From: Hyaloscypha bicolor E
Taxonomy: Eukaryota > Ascomycota > Leotiomycetes > Helotiales > Hyaloscyphaceae
Length of the DNA stretch: 64,000 bases
Direction: 5' to 3'
NCBI RefSeq assembly: GCF_002865645.1
Contig: NW_020194558.1
Coordinates: forward strand, 2,942,014 to 3,006,013
Part shown: positions 40,155 through 49,995 of the stretch, piece after piece
Numbering within the stretch: position 1 is the first letter of the stretch
How the letters are laid out: the number at the start of each line of letters is the position of its first letter
Made by a program: the position numbers and the translations under genes
The notes under the pieces: model-generated
The model's database searches: none
What the model was told of the DNA's origin: nothing
The model's input: the letters and a program-made list of their open reading frames with translations, nothing else

Positions 40155-40699
40155 TATTAAAATTATATAAGTTATACTTTATTTATTATAATAACTTGAA
40201 ATATATAAAAATAATTTATTAAGACCTATTATTTTCAAAAAAAAAAATAAGTTTAAGCTTAATTTTTTATAAGAATAATAATTTTTTTATCTTTTATAAA
40301 ATAAAAGTTAATAAAATATATATAATAAAAATTATAATTTTTATTACTAATATTATATATTAGAATTTTATTAATTACTAAATCTTTATTAAAAACTCTT
40401 TATATATTTTATTTTAATATTTTATAAAAAATTAATAATATTAACTTTATTAATAATAACTTTTATTTAAATATTCTTTAAATAATATCCGTATTATTAA
40501 TTTATAAGATTTTAATAAAAATAATATAGACTTAAGATATAATTAAGTAAAAGTAATTATAATATATATAAGATTATATGTAATTAAAAGGCATATAATA
40601 AACTTCGAATATTACAAGTATTAATTCAAGAAATTAATAGCCCTTTAATATTATAATTCTATTACTATTTATATTATAGGCTTTAAGCTTATAAATTAC

Positions 40700-40734
<35 letters not shown>

Positions 40735-40857
40735 AGGGCCTTCTATTAAAAAAGGCTTCCCTAGATTTTATAAAAGAAATAGAAATTAGTTTTATACCAA
40801 ATCTAATATTATAGTTTTATAATTTACTAATTTATTTTATTGTTTTATTATTTATTA

Positions 40858-41043
40858 ATAAATATCTTATAATAATAAATATCTTATAATAATAAATATC
40901 TTATAATAATAAATATCTTATAATAATAAATATCTTATAATAATAAATATTAATAATAAATATCTTATAATAATAAATATCTTATAATAATAAATATCTT
41001 ATAATAATAAATATCTTATAATAATAAATATCTTATAATAATA
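40858..41043. repeat. 17-bp tandem repeat
   Basis: About eleven copies of AAATATCTTATAATAAT head to tail, one of them shortened. A satellite-type array, not spaced repeats. Confidence 0.9.
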
Positions 41044-41486
41044 AAGAAACTCTTATATATATTAATCTAATATTAAATAATTAATAATATTTATTTATTA
41101 TATTTATTTATATAAAGCTTTAGTAATTAAGATTTTTATATTTAAAATATTATATATAACTTTATATATTCTTCTTATATCTTATAAATACTTTTTTATT
41201 TAAAGTTAAAATTTAAAGATTTAATATTATAAAATAGTAAATTTATAATTTTTTTACTTTATAATAATATATAATATAAAAATTATATTAATATTTATTA
41301 TATATAACCCAAATAATAAAAAGTATATTCTGTATAATTAAAAAAAAAACATATATTTAAAAGATCGAACTATTTTATAAAGTAGTTATTTTTTAATTAA
41401 TTAAACTATTTTTGTATAAAACGTGCTTTTGGTAGGTCGTGCTTTTAATAGGGGGTTCGGTTATAAAGTTAACGGAAGCTTACTTA

Positions 41487-41740
41487 CGAGCCTGCTAACG
41501 TGGTTTTAGCGATATTTTCAGGCCTCGCCAAACCAAAGTCATTAACTTCACTCCACGATATTTAGATAACTATAAACAATACTGTCTCAAAACTCGAAAA
41601 TAGTAAGTAAAAGAAGGTATATTTAGTTTGAAGAACTTAGTCTACAAAATTGCGATATAAATTATAATTATTGAAATTCTTTTCAGGGCTGTTTTGTTAG
41701 CGAAATACGCTAAAACCACAGACTTTTGTCGGCAGGCTCG
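41487..41740. mobile_element. 254-bp MITE with TTA target duplication
   Basis: The left end CGAGCCTGCTAAC...GTGGTTTTAGCG and the right end (complement of CGAGCCTGCCGAC...GTGGTTTTAGCG) are imperfect inverted repeats. TTA occurs on both sides (41484-41486, 41741-41743). A 3-bp TWA duplication is the mark of PIF/Harbinger-type elements; no transposase is present. Confidence 0.7.
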
Positions 41741-41743
41741 TTA

Positions 41744-42307
41744 GCACCCTTTGTTCAATCGGTGAACAACTACCGGAAAAACTACCCTTGACAATTCGAT
41801 GACAGCCGACGCTAATATTCATTCAACGCCGCGAAAGCCTCTCCCGCGTTTGGCCCGCTGTTATAAGACCCTACATGCCACGCATTCGTCAGCAGCGCAC
41901 AACTGAGGCCGATACTTGGGTGCTCGTGGAGAGTAGAGGGGAGTGAAGTTTACGAACGCTGTAGGAGTAAGGTCGTATCTCGATGTGCAAAGGTCAAAGC
42001 ATTGAATTACAGGCCTGGAACCCTTGTTCAAGTAACGTATCAAAACAGACCCGTTCCAGCCTAAAACCCCGCAGCAACATCATCTAGCCTCTAGCTGCAT
42101 TCGGCTCCCAAGAATCTCGATTAACTCAATAAGCTGGCCCCGCATCACACTCCACATCATAGAGGTCCAGTTTTCAGACGTTAACCCAGGGCTCACAGTT
42201 TCCTCATAGTATGAAACAGAGAGCAGGAGGCCTTTCCCAGCTCAGACATATAGCAGCTTCCTAATGTAATAAGTAGAGTACTCTCAGCTACAGAAGCTGG
42301 ACTTACA
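41744..42307. other. Intergenic region 3' of the second HxxHC gene
   Basis: About 560 bp of normal composition. Short frames here (for example - strand 41861-42043) have no recognisable family or start context. It probably contains the 3' UTR of the gene at 42308-42961. Confidence 0.4.
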
Positions 42308-42961
42308 TCATAATAGATATGGACCGCAGCTCAAAAAGTCGACTTCACCATAGTTCATAGAATATGGCGGTGATGGTATGCTGTTGACGAGAATACGGGC
42401 GCAGTGTACCGTGTGATCGTAAGTGTACGACTCACTGTCGATCAGTTTTACTTTGCCTTGGGCTTGCGACTCGAGGGCGAGAGCTTGCAACTTCCAGACA
42501 TACACGCAGTGAGCTCTGTGGTGAAGGTCGTTGGTATACATGTGTGTGTGCTCTCCAAAGCGTATAACGTCCAATGGAATTTCGTTCGTGGCTTCTGGAT
42601 CTGAAAAGAATCGAAAGGCTCCCTCCAATAAGTATTCTTCGGATAATGCTTTATTATAGCAGTCTTCTTTGACCCAACCAGTCATCATGACATCAAACAC
42701 GCAGCCACGTTCCCGAGCTTCTGAAGCGCTGTTTCCGCAGTCTTTCCATACTTTGTATTCCCCAGAACTGGAAGTTGCAATACTATTTCCAATCGAAAAT
42801 CCGAGGGTCAATATCTGAAGAAGAAACAATATCCCGATGGATATGCTTAGACCGATGACATGCAACCTTGACAAGCAATAAACTGCATCTTGTCGTCGGT
42901 TGGTAGACTCTTCTCTATCTGAAAGGAGATTTTCAGCGTCAGGGTCAAACTTATAGTCCAT
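42308..42961 (-). CDS. Second single-pass HxxHC membrane protein (UstYa/DUF3328-like layout)
   Basis: 217 residues, single exon. It has an N-terminal cytosolic tail, a membrane span at about residues 34-58, then KDCGNSASEARERGC at 73-87 with FD following, and two HxxHC motifs (HRAHC at 148-152, HTVHC at 183-187). The motif order and spacing mirror the protein at 30003-30683 (CGNS, C-x-x-D, HxxHC-x-Y-x-W, D...Y-x-HTxHC), so the two are paralogues or members of one family, though clearly diverged. In UstYa proteins the histidine motifs are thought to form a metal-dependent oxidative centre; whether that holds here is inference. The gene is undamaged and lies between small transposons. Confidence 0.75.
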   Translation of the reverse strand: MDYKFDPDAENLLSDREESTNRRQDAVYCLSRLHVIGLSISIGILFLLQILTLGFSIGNSIATSSSGEYKVWKDCGNSASEARERGCVFDVMMTGWVKEDCYNKALSEEYLLEGAFRFFSDPEATNEIPLDVIRFGEHTHMYTNDLHHRAHCVYVWKLQALALESQAQGKVKLIDSESYTYDHTVHCARILVNSIPSPPYSMNYGEVDFLSCGPYLL

Positions 42962-43367
42962 AACGGAAACTGTGTGAAGATTTTGAATTTTTGCGGCAAT
43001 TTAAAAAATATTTGGGGGAAGTTGTCTTCGAGATGTCGACAACATTTCCACGCACCAGCTCGCATCGCCAGTGACCACATGCTGGTGCTCTACTTGGTAC
43101 GCTGACCCCCTGCCATTTTTTGAGTTTGGCAGGGGTTGCGAGAACCTTAACTAACCCCCTGTCTCCTCGTCCCGTCCCTCGTTGAGAGCAACGGATAATC
43201 CATGCCGATCACTTTTGCCTTATCGTCTCGCACTTCCATGTCCATTACTGACAGCTCGGTGAGCTCCTGCAGTTCGTCCCAGCCCCTGCCATCATGTAAG
43301 CCCTACGCCGTAATACAGCCGCAAGCGAAACAACAGTTCCAGCCGCATTTTTAAGCGAACTTTAGTA
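42962..43367. promoter_or_regulatory. Upstream region of the second HxxHC gene
   Basis: About 400 bp with a short hairpin near 43112-43136 (CCCTGCCA ... GGCAGGGG). Otherwise nothing recognisable; it ends at the foldback element. Confidence 0.35.
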
Positions 43368-43955
43368 AAACGAGATTTTGCAGAACCACGATTTTTACCT
43401 ATCGACTACGCCACGATCTCTTATTTAAATTATAAGCCCACTTATGTAATGGACGGGGGGCAGCTTGCGATTAATTTAAGCCCAGGTGCTCTTACCCTAG
43501 AAGCGTGGTTATAAAGTTATTTGTAAAACTAGTTTTTAGACCTCGCATCCCCCGCTGCTTCTCGCCTCTCGATTTTTCTGACTTTAATTCAAAAAAGAGC
43601 CTTTTTATTAATAACTTTATAACCACGCTTGTAGGGTAAGTGCACCTAGGCTTAAATTAATTGCAAGCTGCCCCCTGTCCATTACATAAGTGGGCTTATA
43701 ATTTAAATGAGGGATCGTAGCGTGGTCGGCGAATTACTAGAAAAACACACCAAAAATTCAAGAAATGCGGCAAGAAGAGCACATTTTAATAGTTTTGTAA
43801 ATAAATTTATAACGACGCAATTAGAATACATGCGCTATAGCTTAAATTTACTGCCTCGTATTCCCCCTTCTTTTTATAAGAGGAATAATGGTTTAAATAA
43901 GAGATTGTGGCATAGTCGATAGGTGGTAAAATCGTGATTTGTGAAAAACATGTTT
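43368..43955. mobile_element. 0.6-kb foldback/nested MITE
   Basis: Flanked by TA (43366-43367, 43956-43957) with imperfect terminal inverted repeats of about 60 bp carrying CACGATTTTTACC...CTATCGACTA...CCAC...ATCTCTTATTTAAA. Inside, an arm at about 43410-43525 recurs inverted at about 43611-43731 with high identity, and a diverged copy of the right arm follows at about 43790-43915. It has no coding capacity. This looks like one MITE that acquired a second, inverted copy of its own arm. Confidence 0.7.
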
Positions 43956-43957
43956 TA

Positions 43958-44760
43958 GTAGGGAGGGCAAGGCAAGGGGACCTTACTAAAAATTTACGTC
44001 GCAAAGCACTAAATTTTTAGTACCTATAGCCTATAATTTAGTGATTGTGGCCCTAAAATTTAGCGATAAGTAGCCTATAATTATAGGGCTTCCTTTTCCT
44101 CACGAGTCGCATGCCTTGAAGCTCGCTCTCGCTTTTCGCTTTTCGCTTTTCGCTTTTCACTTTTCACTTTTCACTTGCCCTCACCCCCCCCCCCACCTAC
44201 CCCTCACCCTCACCCCTCTCTCATATATATATAAATAAGAATTAAAGAGAAGAGTAATATTTTAAGTAGTAATAATAGGTAGAGGCACAGAAAGAGGGGC
44301 GTGGTATATAGGCGAATTTTTAGTGGGGTGAGCACGAGCCAGTTCGTACATCAAAAGTCGAAAACCGGATTCGAAAAGTTCGCTTGGACGATTGATCCTT
44401 ATGGCTTTCCGTATCAGTGGGGCGTGGTGACCCGCACTGGCGAGGAGCGGGGTAGAGATAAGCATCCCTACATCGCTGAGGTAGCATAATTGTGGTCTGT
44501 GTGTTGTAGCACCTCAAGATTTCTCCTTTGTCGTGTACAGGAGAAGTAAACTGTTATTAGAATTTCCTGTTCACTGGTCTCCTAACTGCATATATGAACC
44601 TCTTCTTTTTCTACTCGTTATGACACAAGTAATCTTACGTTTTCTAGTCCATTTCTTAGTTCTTGATTCTTGCTTCTCTGCTGCTGGTTTTGCTCTTAAC
44701 TAGAGAACCGCCGTATCCGCATAGTTCTCGGAGATCTTGACTGAGTACTCGAAGACGGCA
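43958..44760. other. Intergenic region with heptamer repeat and C-run
   Basis: Contains about six copies of a CTTTTCG/CTTTTCA heptamer at 44131-44174, an 11-C run near 44187, and overlapping short frames on both strands at 44262-44517 without recognisable content. The 3' part should hold the promoter of the glycosyltransferase gene. Confidence 0.45.
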
Positions 44761-45314
44761 ATGTCAGTACGCAAGAACACACGGTTTATAAGAAGACCAG
44801 CTTTATTTAATATTGGGTTCTCGCTCTTTATTCTTGCATTCCGTTGCTTCTGTGGTGAGGGGTCCAATCGCCAGGGGTGCATTAGTGCGCAGCTCGATGG
44901 CGAACCTGTGCCCGAGTTATCGAACAAAGTGATGCAAATCGCTATTGTCACGTTCACGACAAGTGAGACTTCATACACCCATCTCTCATTGAAGAACAAG
45001 CACAGTTAGTCCGGCCATTTTCACCTGAGAAGCGATCCCCTCTTGCTAATCCTATTTCAGGGTATGCCAGAAAACAGGGGGTTATGATTTCATCGTCGAC
45101 TACGAAACGAATGAATCGAGAGATATTATGTGGCACAAGTTCGTGATGCTGGAGGAGGTTATGGCAGCTGGAAGCCATGACTGGATCTGGTGGATCGACT
45201 TTGATACCCTGATTACAAACCACACAGTTGCACTTTCAGATCTCATCTCCAAATCTCTTTCCAAGTACGCGGAGCCAGATCAGATCGATTTTTTCCTCAC
45301 GGCAGATTGGTAAC
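44761..45314 (+). pseudogene. Broken glycosyltransferase family 34 (GMA12/MNN10-type) gene
   Basis: Golgi alpha-mannosyl/galactosyltransferase type, type II membrane protein. Exon 1 (44761-45004) starts MSVRKNTRFIRR, has a membrane span (ALFNIGFSLFILAF) and continues IAIVTFTTSE, YTHLSLKNKH. A 56-bp intron (45005-45060, GTTAGT...TTTCAG) leads to YARKQG. Then a run of five G at 45077-45081 carries two bases too many: the following YDFIVDYE, RDIMWHKFVMLEE and WIWWIDFDTLI (with the family's DxD) are in another frame. After DFFLTADW (45313) coding ends: a possible donor GTAACG is followed not by the missing catalytic C-terminal half but by LTR debris. Well under half of the expected length remains. 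Pseudogene. Confidence 0.8.
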
Positions 45315-45365
45315 GATCCGAACTTGAGATTGCCTAAGTTTTGCTAACCTAGCGTAATAGCTGGC

Positions 45366-45480
45366 ATCCCTAAATTTACTAAACCTAATTAGAACTAGTT
45401 TACTAATTAAGTTACTTATATAACGCGGGGTTATATATCTGTATTCTGTTACTTATGTCTCGTTATTTATATCTTATTAC
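45366..45480 (-). repeat. LTR fragment of the copia family
   Basis: Reads in reverse as the middle of the copia LTR (compare 28530-28660): CCCTAAATTTACTAAACCTA, CTAGTTTACT and a series of TATTACC-type units. Both LTR ends are missing. It sits directly behind the broken glycosyltransferase and in front of the solo LTR at 45510. Confidence 0.6.
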
Positions 45481-45509
45481 CTTCGAGTTCTATAATTATA
45501 TTATATAAC

Positions 45510-45836
45510 TGTGAGGCACGTAATAGCAGGGTGATGCACAAGTAGTCAAGGTAAATAAGCTGCAGAGTGACGCTTGCAAGTGTAACTGATTCCAAGAATT
45601 GATCCCAACAAAAGACTAATTGATGCCCCTTTCCAAAGCTAGGAGCGTCTCCCTATATGTTCCCTAGTGCTTAGCCAAGCCTGCGAAGCACTTTACTTAA
45701 CTAGGAAACACGATCCCATGCGATCCGTACGATTCCGATCGCCCGTATGATTCCGATCGCAAGCTTTACCTAAAATAGGAAACTAGATCCACGACATCTG
45801 ACACCTGTCCATGCGCCATCACGTGTGCCCATTACA
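45510..45836 (+). repeat. Solo LTR of a second retroelement family
   Basis: 327 bp starting TGTGAGGCACGTAATAGCAG and ending ...CCCATTACA, with TG...CA ends and a perfect 5-bp duplication ATAAC at 45505-45509 and 45837-45841. No internal region is present, so it probably arose by LTR-LTR recombination. A related copy is nested in the hAT element at 58496-58774. Orientation assigned by the TG start only. Confidence 0.8.
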
Positions 45837-45841
45837 ATAAC

Positions 45842-46925
45842 TTCCGAAATACTAGTTATACTAATATTATTAAAAGATTAAAAAGAAAAGATATAAAAAA
45901 AATTTAATTAAAAAAAATAAGAGGAAAAATAAGAGGAAAAAAAAGAAAAAAAGGAATTATATAATATAGGTTTATTTTATTTTAAAATTTAAAAAATGAG
46001 TTTTTAATTCATTTAGTTATTATAATTTTTTTATTTTAATCTTTAAATATACTTATTTAAAGAATCTTTTTAATTTTTAATTTAAAAATACTAGTATTTG
46101 CTTTTATAATAATACTTTCTTAAATAAAAAGTAAAGTATTAATTAAATTGACTTTTTATATTTTAATAGCCTTTTCTAATTTAAAGCTAAAAATAAACTT
46201 CTTAAAGTTTATTATATAAGCCTTTAAAAATCCGTATACTTAGCTTTAGTATAATTATTATTAAGGTAAAAATTAAGCCAAATATTATTCGAGTTTATTT
46301 TAAGAATATTATAATAATTATAAATTATAGCTATTAATTACTAATTTATTTTGGAAACCTTTAAAACTCTAGATTTTCTTTTTATTTATTTATAATTCTA
46401 TTACTAAATACTTTATTCTTGTTTCTAATATTCGAAGTATTATTTAATAGCTTCTAAATATATGCTTTAATAACCTTATTTTCTTTTACTTTCTTTACTT
46501 TAAGGTTTCTGAACTAAAATCTTTATTTCTTTAACATAGCTATTATAAGGTAATAGAAGCAATCCGAGCTACTTAGAATAAAATAAAAGAGATAATAGCA
46601 GTAAACCCTCTAAAAGCGAGCATATAATAGCTTATTTATAGTAGCAGAGTATGAAGAGAATGTAAGAGAGGTGGGATAATAGAAATAGAGGAAAAGGAAT
46701 AATAGTAAGAGAAGGGCTATAGCCGCATTTTAAGGAAAGGTAGTCCCAAACGGCTCTTATACCCTGAGCCGGGGGCAGCTGCCAGCGGCAGTGCTAAACA
46801 TGCTAGAGGTATTTCCTATAATTCCTACTATTATAGTCTTGGTAGAGCCATAGGTAAATAGGCTGGGCAATGCGCTAGGCATAAGCACGATTACTATAGA
46901 TACTAGGGGCGGCTCATCACGACTC
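45842..46925. other. A+T-rich stretch and flanking non-coding DNA
   Basis: 45842-46560 is A/T-rich without frames (decayed repeat). 46560-46740 is purine-rich (AGAGA, AATAGAA). 46740-46925 is more G+C-rich and may be part of the fragment gene that follows, since the frame of 46926 is open from about 46856. Confidence 0.5.
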
Positions 46926-47210
46926 ATGGCAGGCTGGAACCCCTTCAATACAGATCACGCTACACAGTCAACGATTTCACTTCGTGGCAGAATCGTCGAT
47001 TGTCTCATCGGTAAAAAAGTGTATTTCGAATCCCCGGTAACCTTGGCGGGAAATGAGGACCTGGACTATTGTAAACGTACGCAGCTTCGAAAGTTCCTGC
47101 AATTAGCTATACTACTCAACTCGTGCCGAATGGTCGCTCTGGAAACACTGCTGGCAACTGAGACTACAGCAAATTACCTACTCTTTGGCGCACGGGGGTT
47201 GGCGGGCTAG
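46926..47210 (+). pseudogene. Gene fragment, possibly HET-protein C-terminus
   Basis: 94 codons from ATG (MAGWNPFNTDHATQSTISLR ... GRIVDCLI). The phrase SLRGRIVDCL resembles the 'LxLRGxIVDxI' segment that follows the HET domain in many heterokaryon-incompatibility-type proteins, but no HET domain is present here. A 66-codon frame follows in another phase (47222-47422). Most likely a remnant; the family assignment is weak. Confidence 0.3.
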
Positions 47211-47221
47211 ACTCTTCTGGG

Positions 47222-47422
47222 ATGTTGGCCACAAAAGCCTATTTACTGCACTACGAAGACTACGAGCTGTATGTGCAACATGCTAGTACTTGTTCGACAC
47301 GGGAAGATGTCGAGACTATCTGTGAAGGGTGGCCTCCCGAGCGAAACCAAAGGCTGGCGCTGTTCTCTCTTGAAGATGGCCAAGCAGGACACCGGGAAGA
47401 GTTTGCGAAATTTACTTATTGA
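47222..47422 (+). pseudogene. Companion fragment to 46926-47210
   Basis: 66 codons (AYLLHYEDYELYVQHASTCS ... GWPPERNQRLALFSLED) in a different frame, 12 bp after the previous stop. Could be the continuation after a frameshift or lost intron. No family recognised. Confidence 0.25.
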
Positions 47423-48027
47423 TTAATTATACCCTGCGTGGGTCATATATCAATCGGACAAACTCCGTACACGTTGTCTCTAAAAATGTTCTCTCTATAC
47501 AGCTTGGAAAACGAATCCCGAACTTCCCAGATCTGACACTGATTCTCGATCAGCAGAGAATGTGGGTCTCACGGATTTGAAAGTTCTACTCACTCGTGTT
47601 CCGCGTGACTGGTCGCTCGGAAATCAATTCCGACTTGGTGGTTTTGAATATGAAAAGACTGATTAGGAAATTTTCGGCTATGTGCAATTCTCACTAGGAA
47701 CACTTCAAATCCCACCGTTTTCTACTAATAAAATCGGCCAAGAGCAGTCTTATAAATTTATCTGTACCTTTTGTCCTTCCATATTTAACTAGATTTAGTG
47801 ATAGATATAATCATTGTTTGATGCATTTGAAGTACTTCTTCCGATTCTGCTAGGAATATTACAGGCGAAAATTGCCTATTTCGTTTATGCGGCGAATGCC
47901 CCATCATCTACCCGGAACGCTCATTTACGATCTGCGAGGAAATCGAGCTCTAGGACCAGCAAATTTAAGCTGTCAACTCTGGGTTTCACATTGCTCCATC
48001 TTCCTCCAGTCGCATTGCTCAGGCAGG
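47423..48027. promoter_or_regulatory. Upstream region of the dioxygenase-like gene
   Basis: About 600 bp of normal composition. Open frames extend left of the chosen ATG at 48028 but the residues there (HLPGTLIYDLRGN...) do not look like the family, so I treat this as promoter and 5' UTR. Confidence 0.4.
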
Positions 48028-49215
48028 ATGGCGACCCACTCGTCCTCCAACATTCCTTCTCGAGTCTTCTCAATAGGATCCGAGCCATCACTGTCAGCTT
48101 TCAAGAAGTTATGTTCTCAGGAAGCATTTCAACAGGATTACCCGCTTTCCTCCCAGGTCTTATCAAATGTTCCAATTTACAATCTTGCTCAAATTGATAC
48201 CGGTGACAAAGGCCTGCACGCACGCTTACAGGCCGAGTGGCACCACATTCTTCTTGCCGGCCCCGGGGTCGTCGCCCTGAAGAATATGTATCCAGACAAA
48301 CAACTCATTGAGAAAGCGAACTCTGTATATGGTGGGATAATCGAGTCCGAAAAGCAAGCAGCTCGCAAAGGCGACCATTTCTCAAGCAGTTCCGCCAACG
48401 ATAGAATCTGGAACTCTTTCAGTAAGCACTGCTTATCCGAACCCGAGTCATTTGTAGAGTATTACTCAAATCCATGGTTATCTCTTATCTGCGAGGCTTG
48501 GTTGGGACCTGGGTACCGCATCACCAGCCAAGTAAATGTGGTTAAGCCCGGAGGTGCTGCTCAAGTTAGCCATCGAGATTATCACCTGGGCTTCCAGACC
48601 GCCGAAGCGTGCGAAAAGTTCCCAATCGCTATACAAATTGCGAGCCAGCTGCTTACGCTCCAAGGAGCAGTGGTGCACAGCGAAATGCCTGTTGAGAGCG
48701 GGCCGACCAGGCTCCTTCCTTTCAGCCAACGTTTTGATGAAGGGTACATGGCGTACCGCCTCCCTCAGTTCAAGGCATATTTCCTAGAAAATTATGTCAG
48801 CTTACCGTTATCGACTGGCGATGGTCTGTTTTTCAATCCTGCTTTGTTTCATGCTGCAGGTGAGAATGTCACGGAAGATGTTCAGCGAACGGCGAACCTA
48901 CTTCAAGTCAGTAGTGCCTTCGGAAAACCGATGGAATCAATAGATGCGCTTCCGTTGATTGAAGCAACGTGGGACCTTCTCAAGGGGAGATTTGCGAGAG
49001 AGGGTGAGAGTGCGGGAGTTAAAGCTTATGTTGCTGCTGTCGCTGAAGGCTATCCGTTCCCAACAAACTTAGACCGGCGACCGCCAGCTCCTGGTGGGAT
49101 GGCGCCGGAGTGTGAGCAGGAACTCTTGATGAGAGGCTTGAGGGAAGGATGGGATCTCCGATTAGTTCTGGATGCACTTCAAGAGATGAAGCAGAACTCC
49201 CAGTGTGTCAAATGA
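48028..49215 (+). CDS. Phytanoyl-CoA dioxygenase-like Fe(II)/2-oxoglutarate oxygenase with transposon-donated C-terminus
   Basis: 395 residues, single exon; the frame is open upstream but ATG 48028 (MATHSSSNIPSRVFSIGSEP) is the first start with protein-like context. The non-haem iron ligands are visible: H182-R-D184 in SHRDYHLGF and the distal His275 in FHAAGEN, with Arg287 (QRTANLLQ) placed to bind 2-oxoglutarate. This is the PhyH family, whose fungal members often hydroxylate or desaturate metabolites. The substrate is unknown. The last codons are odd: after QEMKQNS the reading QCVK-stop lies in the terminal repeat of a hAT element. Before insertion the frame would have ended KQNSKA-stop. 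The catalytic core is untouched, so the protein may still work. Confidence 0.85.
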   Translation: MATHSSSNIPSRVFSIGSEPSLSAFKKLCSQEAFQQDYPLSSQVLSNVPIYNLAQIDTGDKGLHARLQAEWHHILLAGPGVVALKNMYPDKQLIEKANSVYGGIIESEKQAARKGDHFSSSSANDRIWNSFSKHCLSEPESFVEYYSNPWLSLICEAWLGPGYRITSQVNVVKPGGAAQVSHRDYHLGFQTAEACEKFPIAIQIASQLLTLQGAVVHSEMPVESGPTRLLPFSQRFDEGYMAYRLPQFKAYFLENYVSLPLSTGDGLFFNPALFHAAGENVTEDVQRTANLLQVSSAFGKPMESIDALPLIEATWDLLKGRFAREGESAGVKAYVAAVAEGYPFPTNLDRRPPAPGGMAPECEQELLMRGLREGWDLRLVLDALQEMKQNSQCVK

Positions 49216-49995
49216 TTAGGTTTGATTTGATTAGACCCCCCTACTCAAATCAAATCAAGTCAAAATCAAGCTAATCAAATCATACTTAATTATAATCAAA
49301 GATAATCAAAGATAATTAATTAGATTTATCACGTGATTACACACATGACTCTGGAGCTTCGGAAGCCGAGATAAGGCTAAAATAAGGTCTGGGCTAGCCA
49401 TATTCGGTATTACTAAAGGCGCTCTTTACTAAACCAGGCCTAGCGCTAATTAGTAAGCGAAGCCAAAGGCGCTAGAACCTCCTTGTTTTCCAGTGATTCC
49501 TTGCCACTAATAAAAGAGCTATAAATAAACCCTTAGAGTAATTAAAGAAGAAGAAATAAGAAAATAAGAAGGGAAAAGAGAAAGAGATTTCTAAAGAAGA
49601 AAACTATCAAGATAAATTAATGTTATAGTAGTAGTAAAGAGCTTGAATTGAGCTATTTGCCAGGCTAAGGAAGCACTGGCCACATGCTAAGTCACGTGTA
49701 ATAACACCACGTGACTGGTACCACGTAATAAAAACTAGTTTATTATTTTAGATTTAGACTAATTTTATACTCTTATATATGCTTTATAGATTTTATTTAT
49801 ATCTTGTTACTATAGCTACTAGTTATTTAATAATCTTTAAAAATGCCTAAGATAGTATACTTTTGTATTATCACGTGATGATTATAGTTAATTATAATTA
49901 ATTATAATAAAAATCAAGCTAATCAAATCATACTTAATTATAATCAATTCTAACTAATTCTAATTAATTAGCCTTGATTATTTTTTGACACACTG
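49201..49995. mobile_element. Non-autonomous hAT element 1 (795 bp)
   Basis: Terminal inverted repeats start CAGTGTGTCAAA on both sides and an 8-bp target duplication AGAACTCC flanks it (49193-49200, 49996-50003). An 8-bp duplication with CAGTG-type ends defines the hAT superfamily. Subterminal regions are packed with TAATCAAA/ATCAAATC motifs in both orientations, as in hAT transposase-binding sites. There is no transposase frame. Inserted in the last codons of the dioxygenase gene. Confidence 0.9.

Larger units (their letters stand above)
39867..41461. mobile_element. 1.6-kb TIR element, RIP-degraded
   Basis: Imperfect inverted repeats of about 40 bp: the left end starts ACCGAACTCCCTACCAAAAG, the right end is the complement of ACCGAACCCCCTATTAAAAG, and both contain AAAAGCACG twice. 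TA flanks both sides (39865-39866, 41462-41463). The interior is almost pure A/T with no frame left. Arrays of 15-bp (40085-40154) and 17-bp (40858-41043) units have grown inside. TA target and TIRs suggest Tc1/mariner; a transposase cannot be read. Confidence 0.75.

Noticed and set aside
40858..41043. Regular 17-bp repeats considered as a CRISPR-like array
   Set aside because: Head-to-tail without spacers, A/T only, in a eukaryotic genome: a simple satellite.
44262..44517. Overlapping frames on both strands
   Set aside because: Three competing frames of 62-67 codons, none with known motifs; proximity to repeats makes chance frames likely.
47814..48197. 127-codon + strand frame overlapping the dioxygenase start
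   Set aside because: Overlaps the dioxygenase gene in another frame and has no family resemblance.
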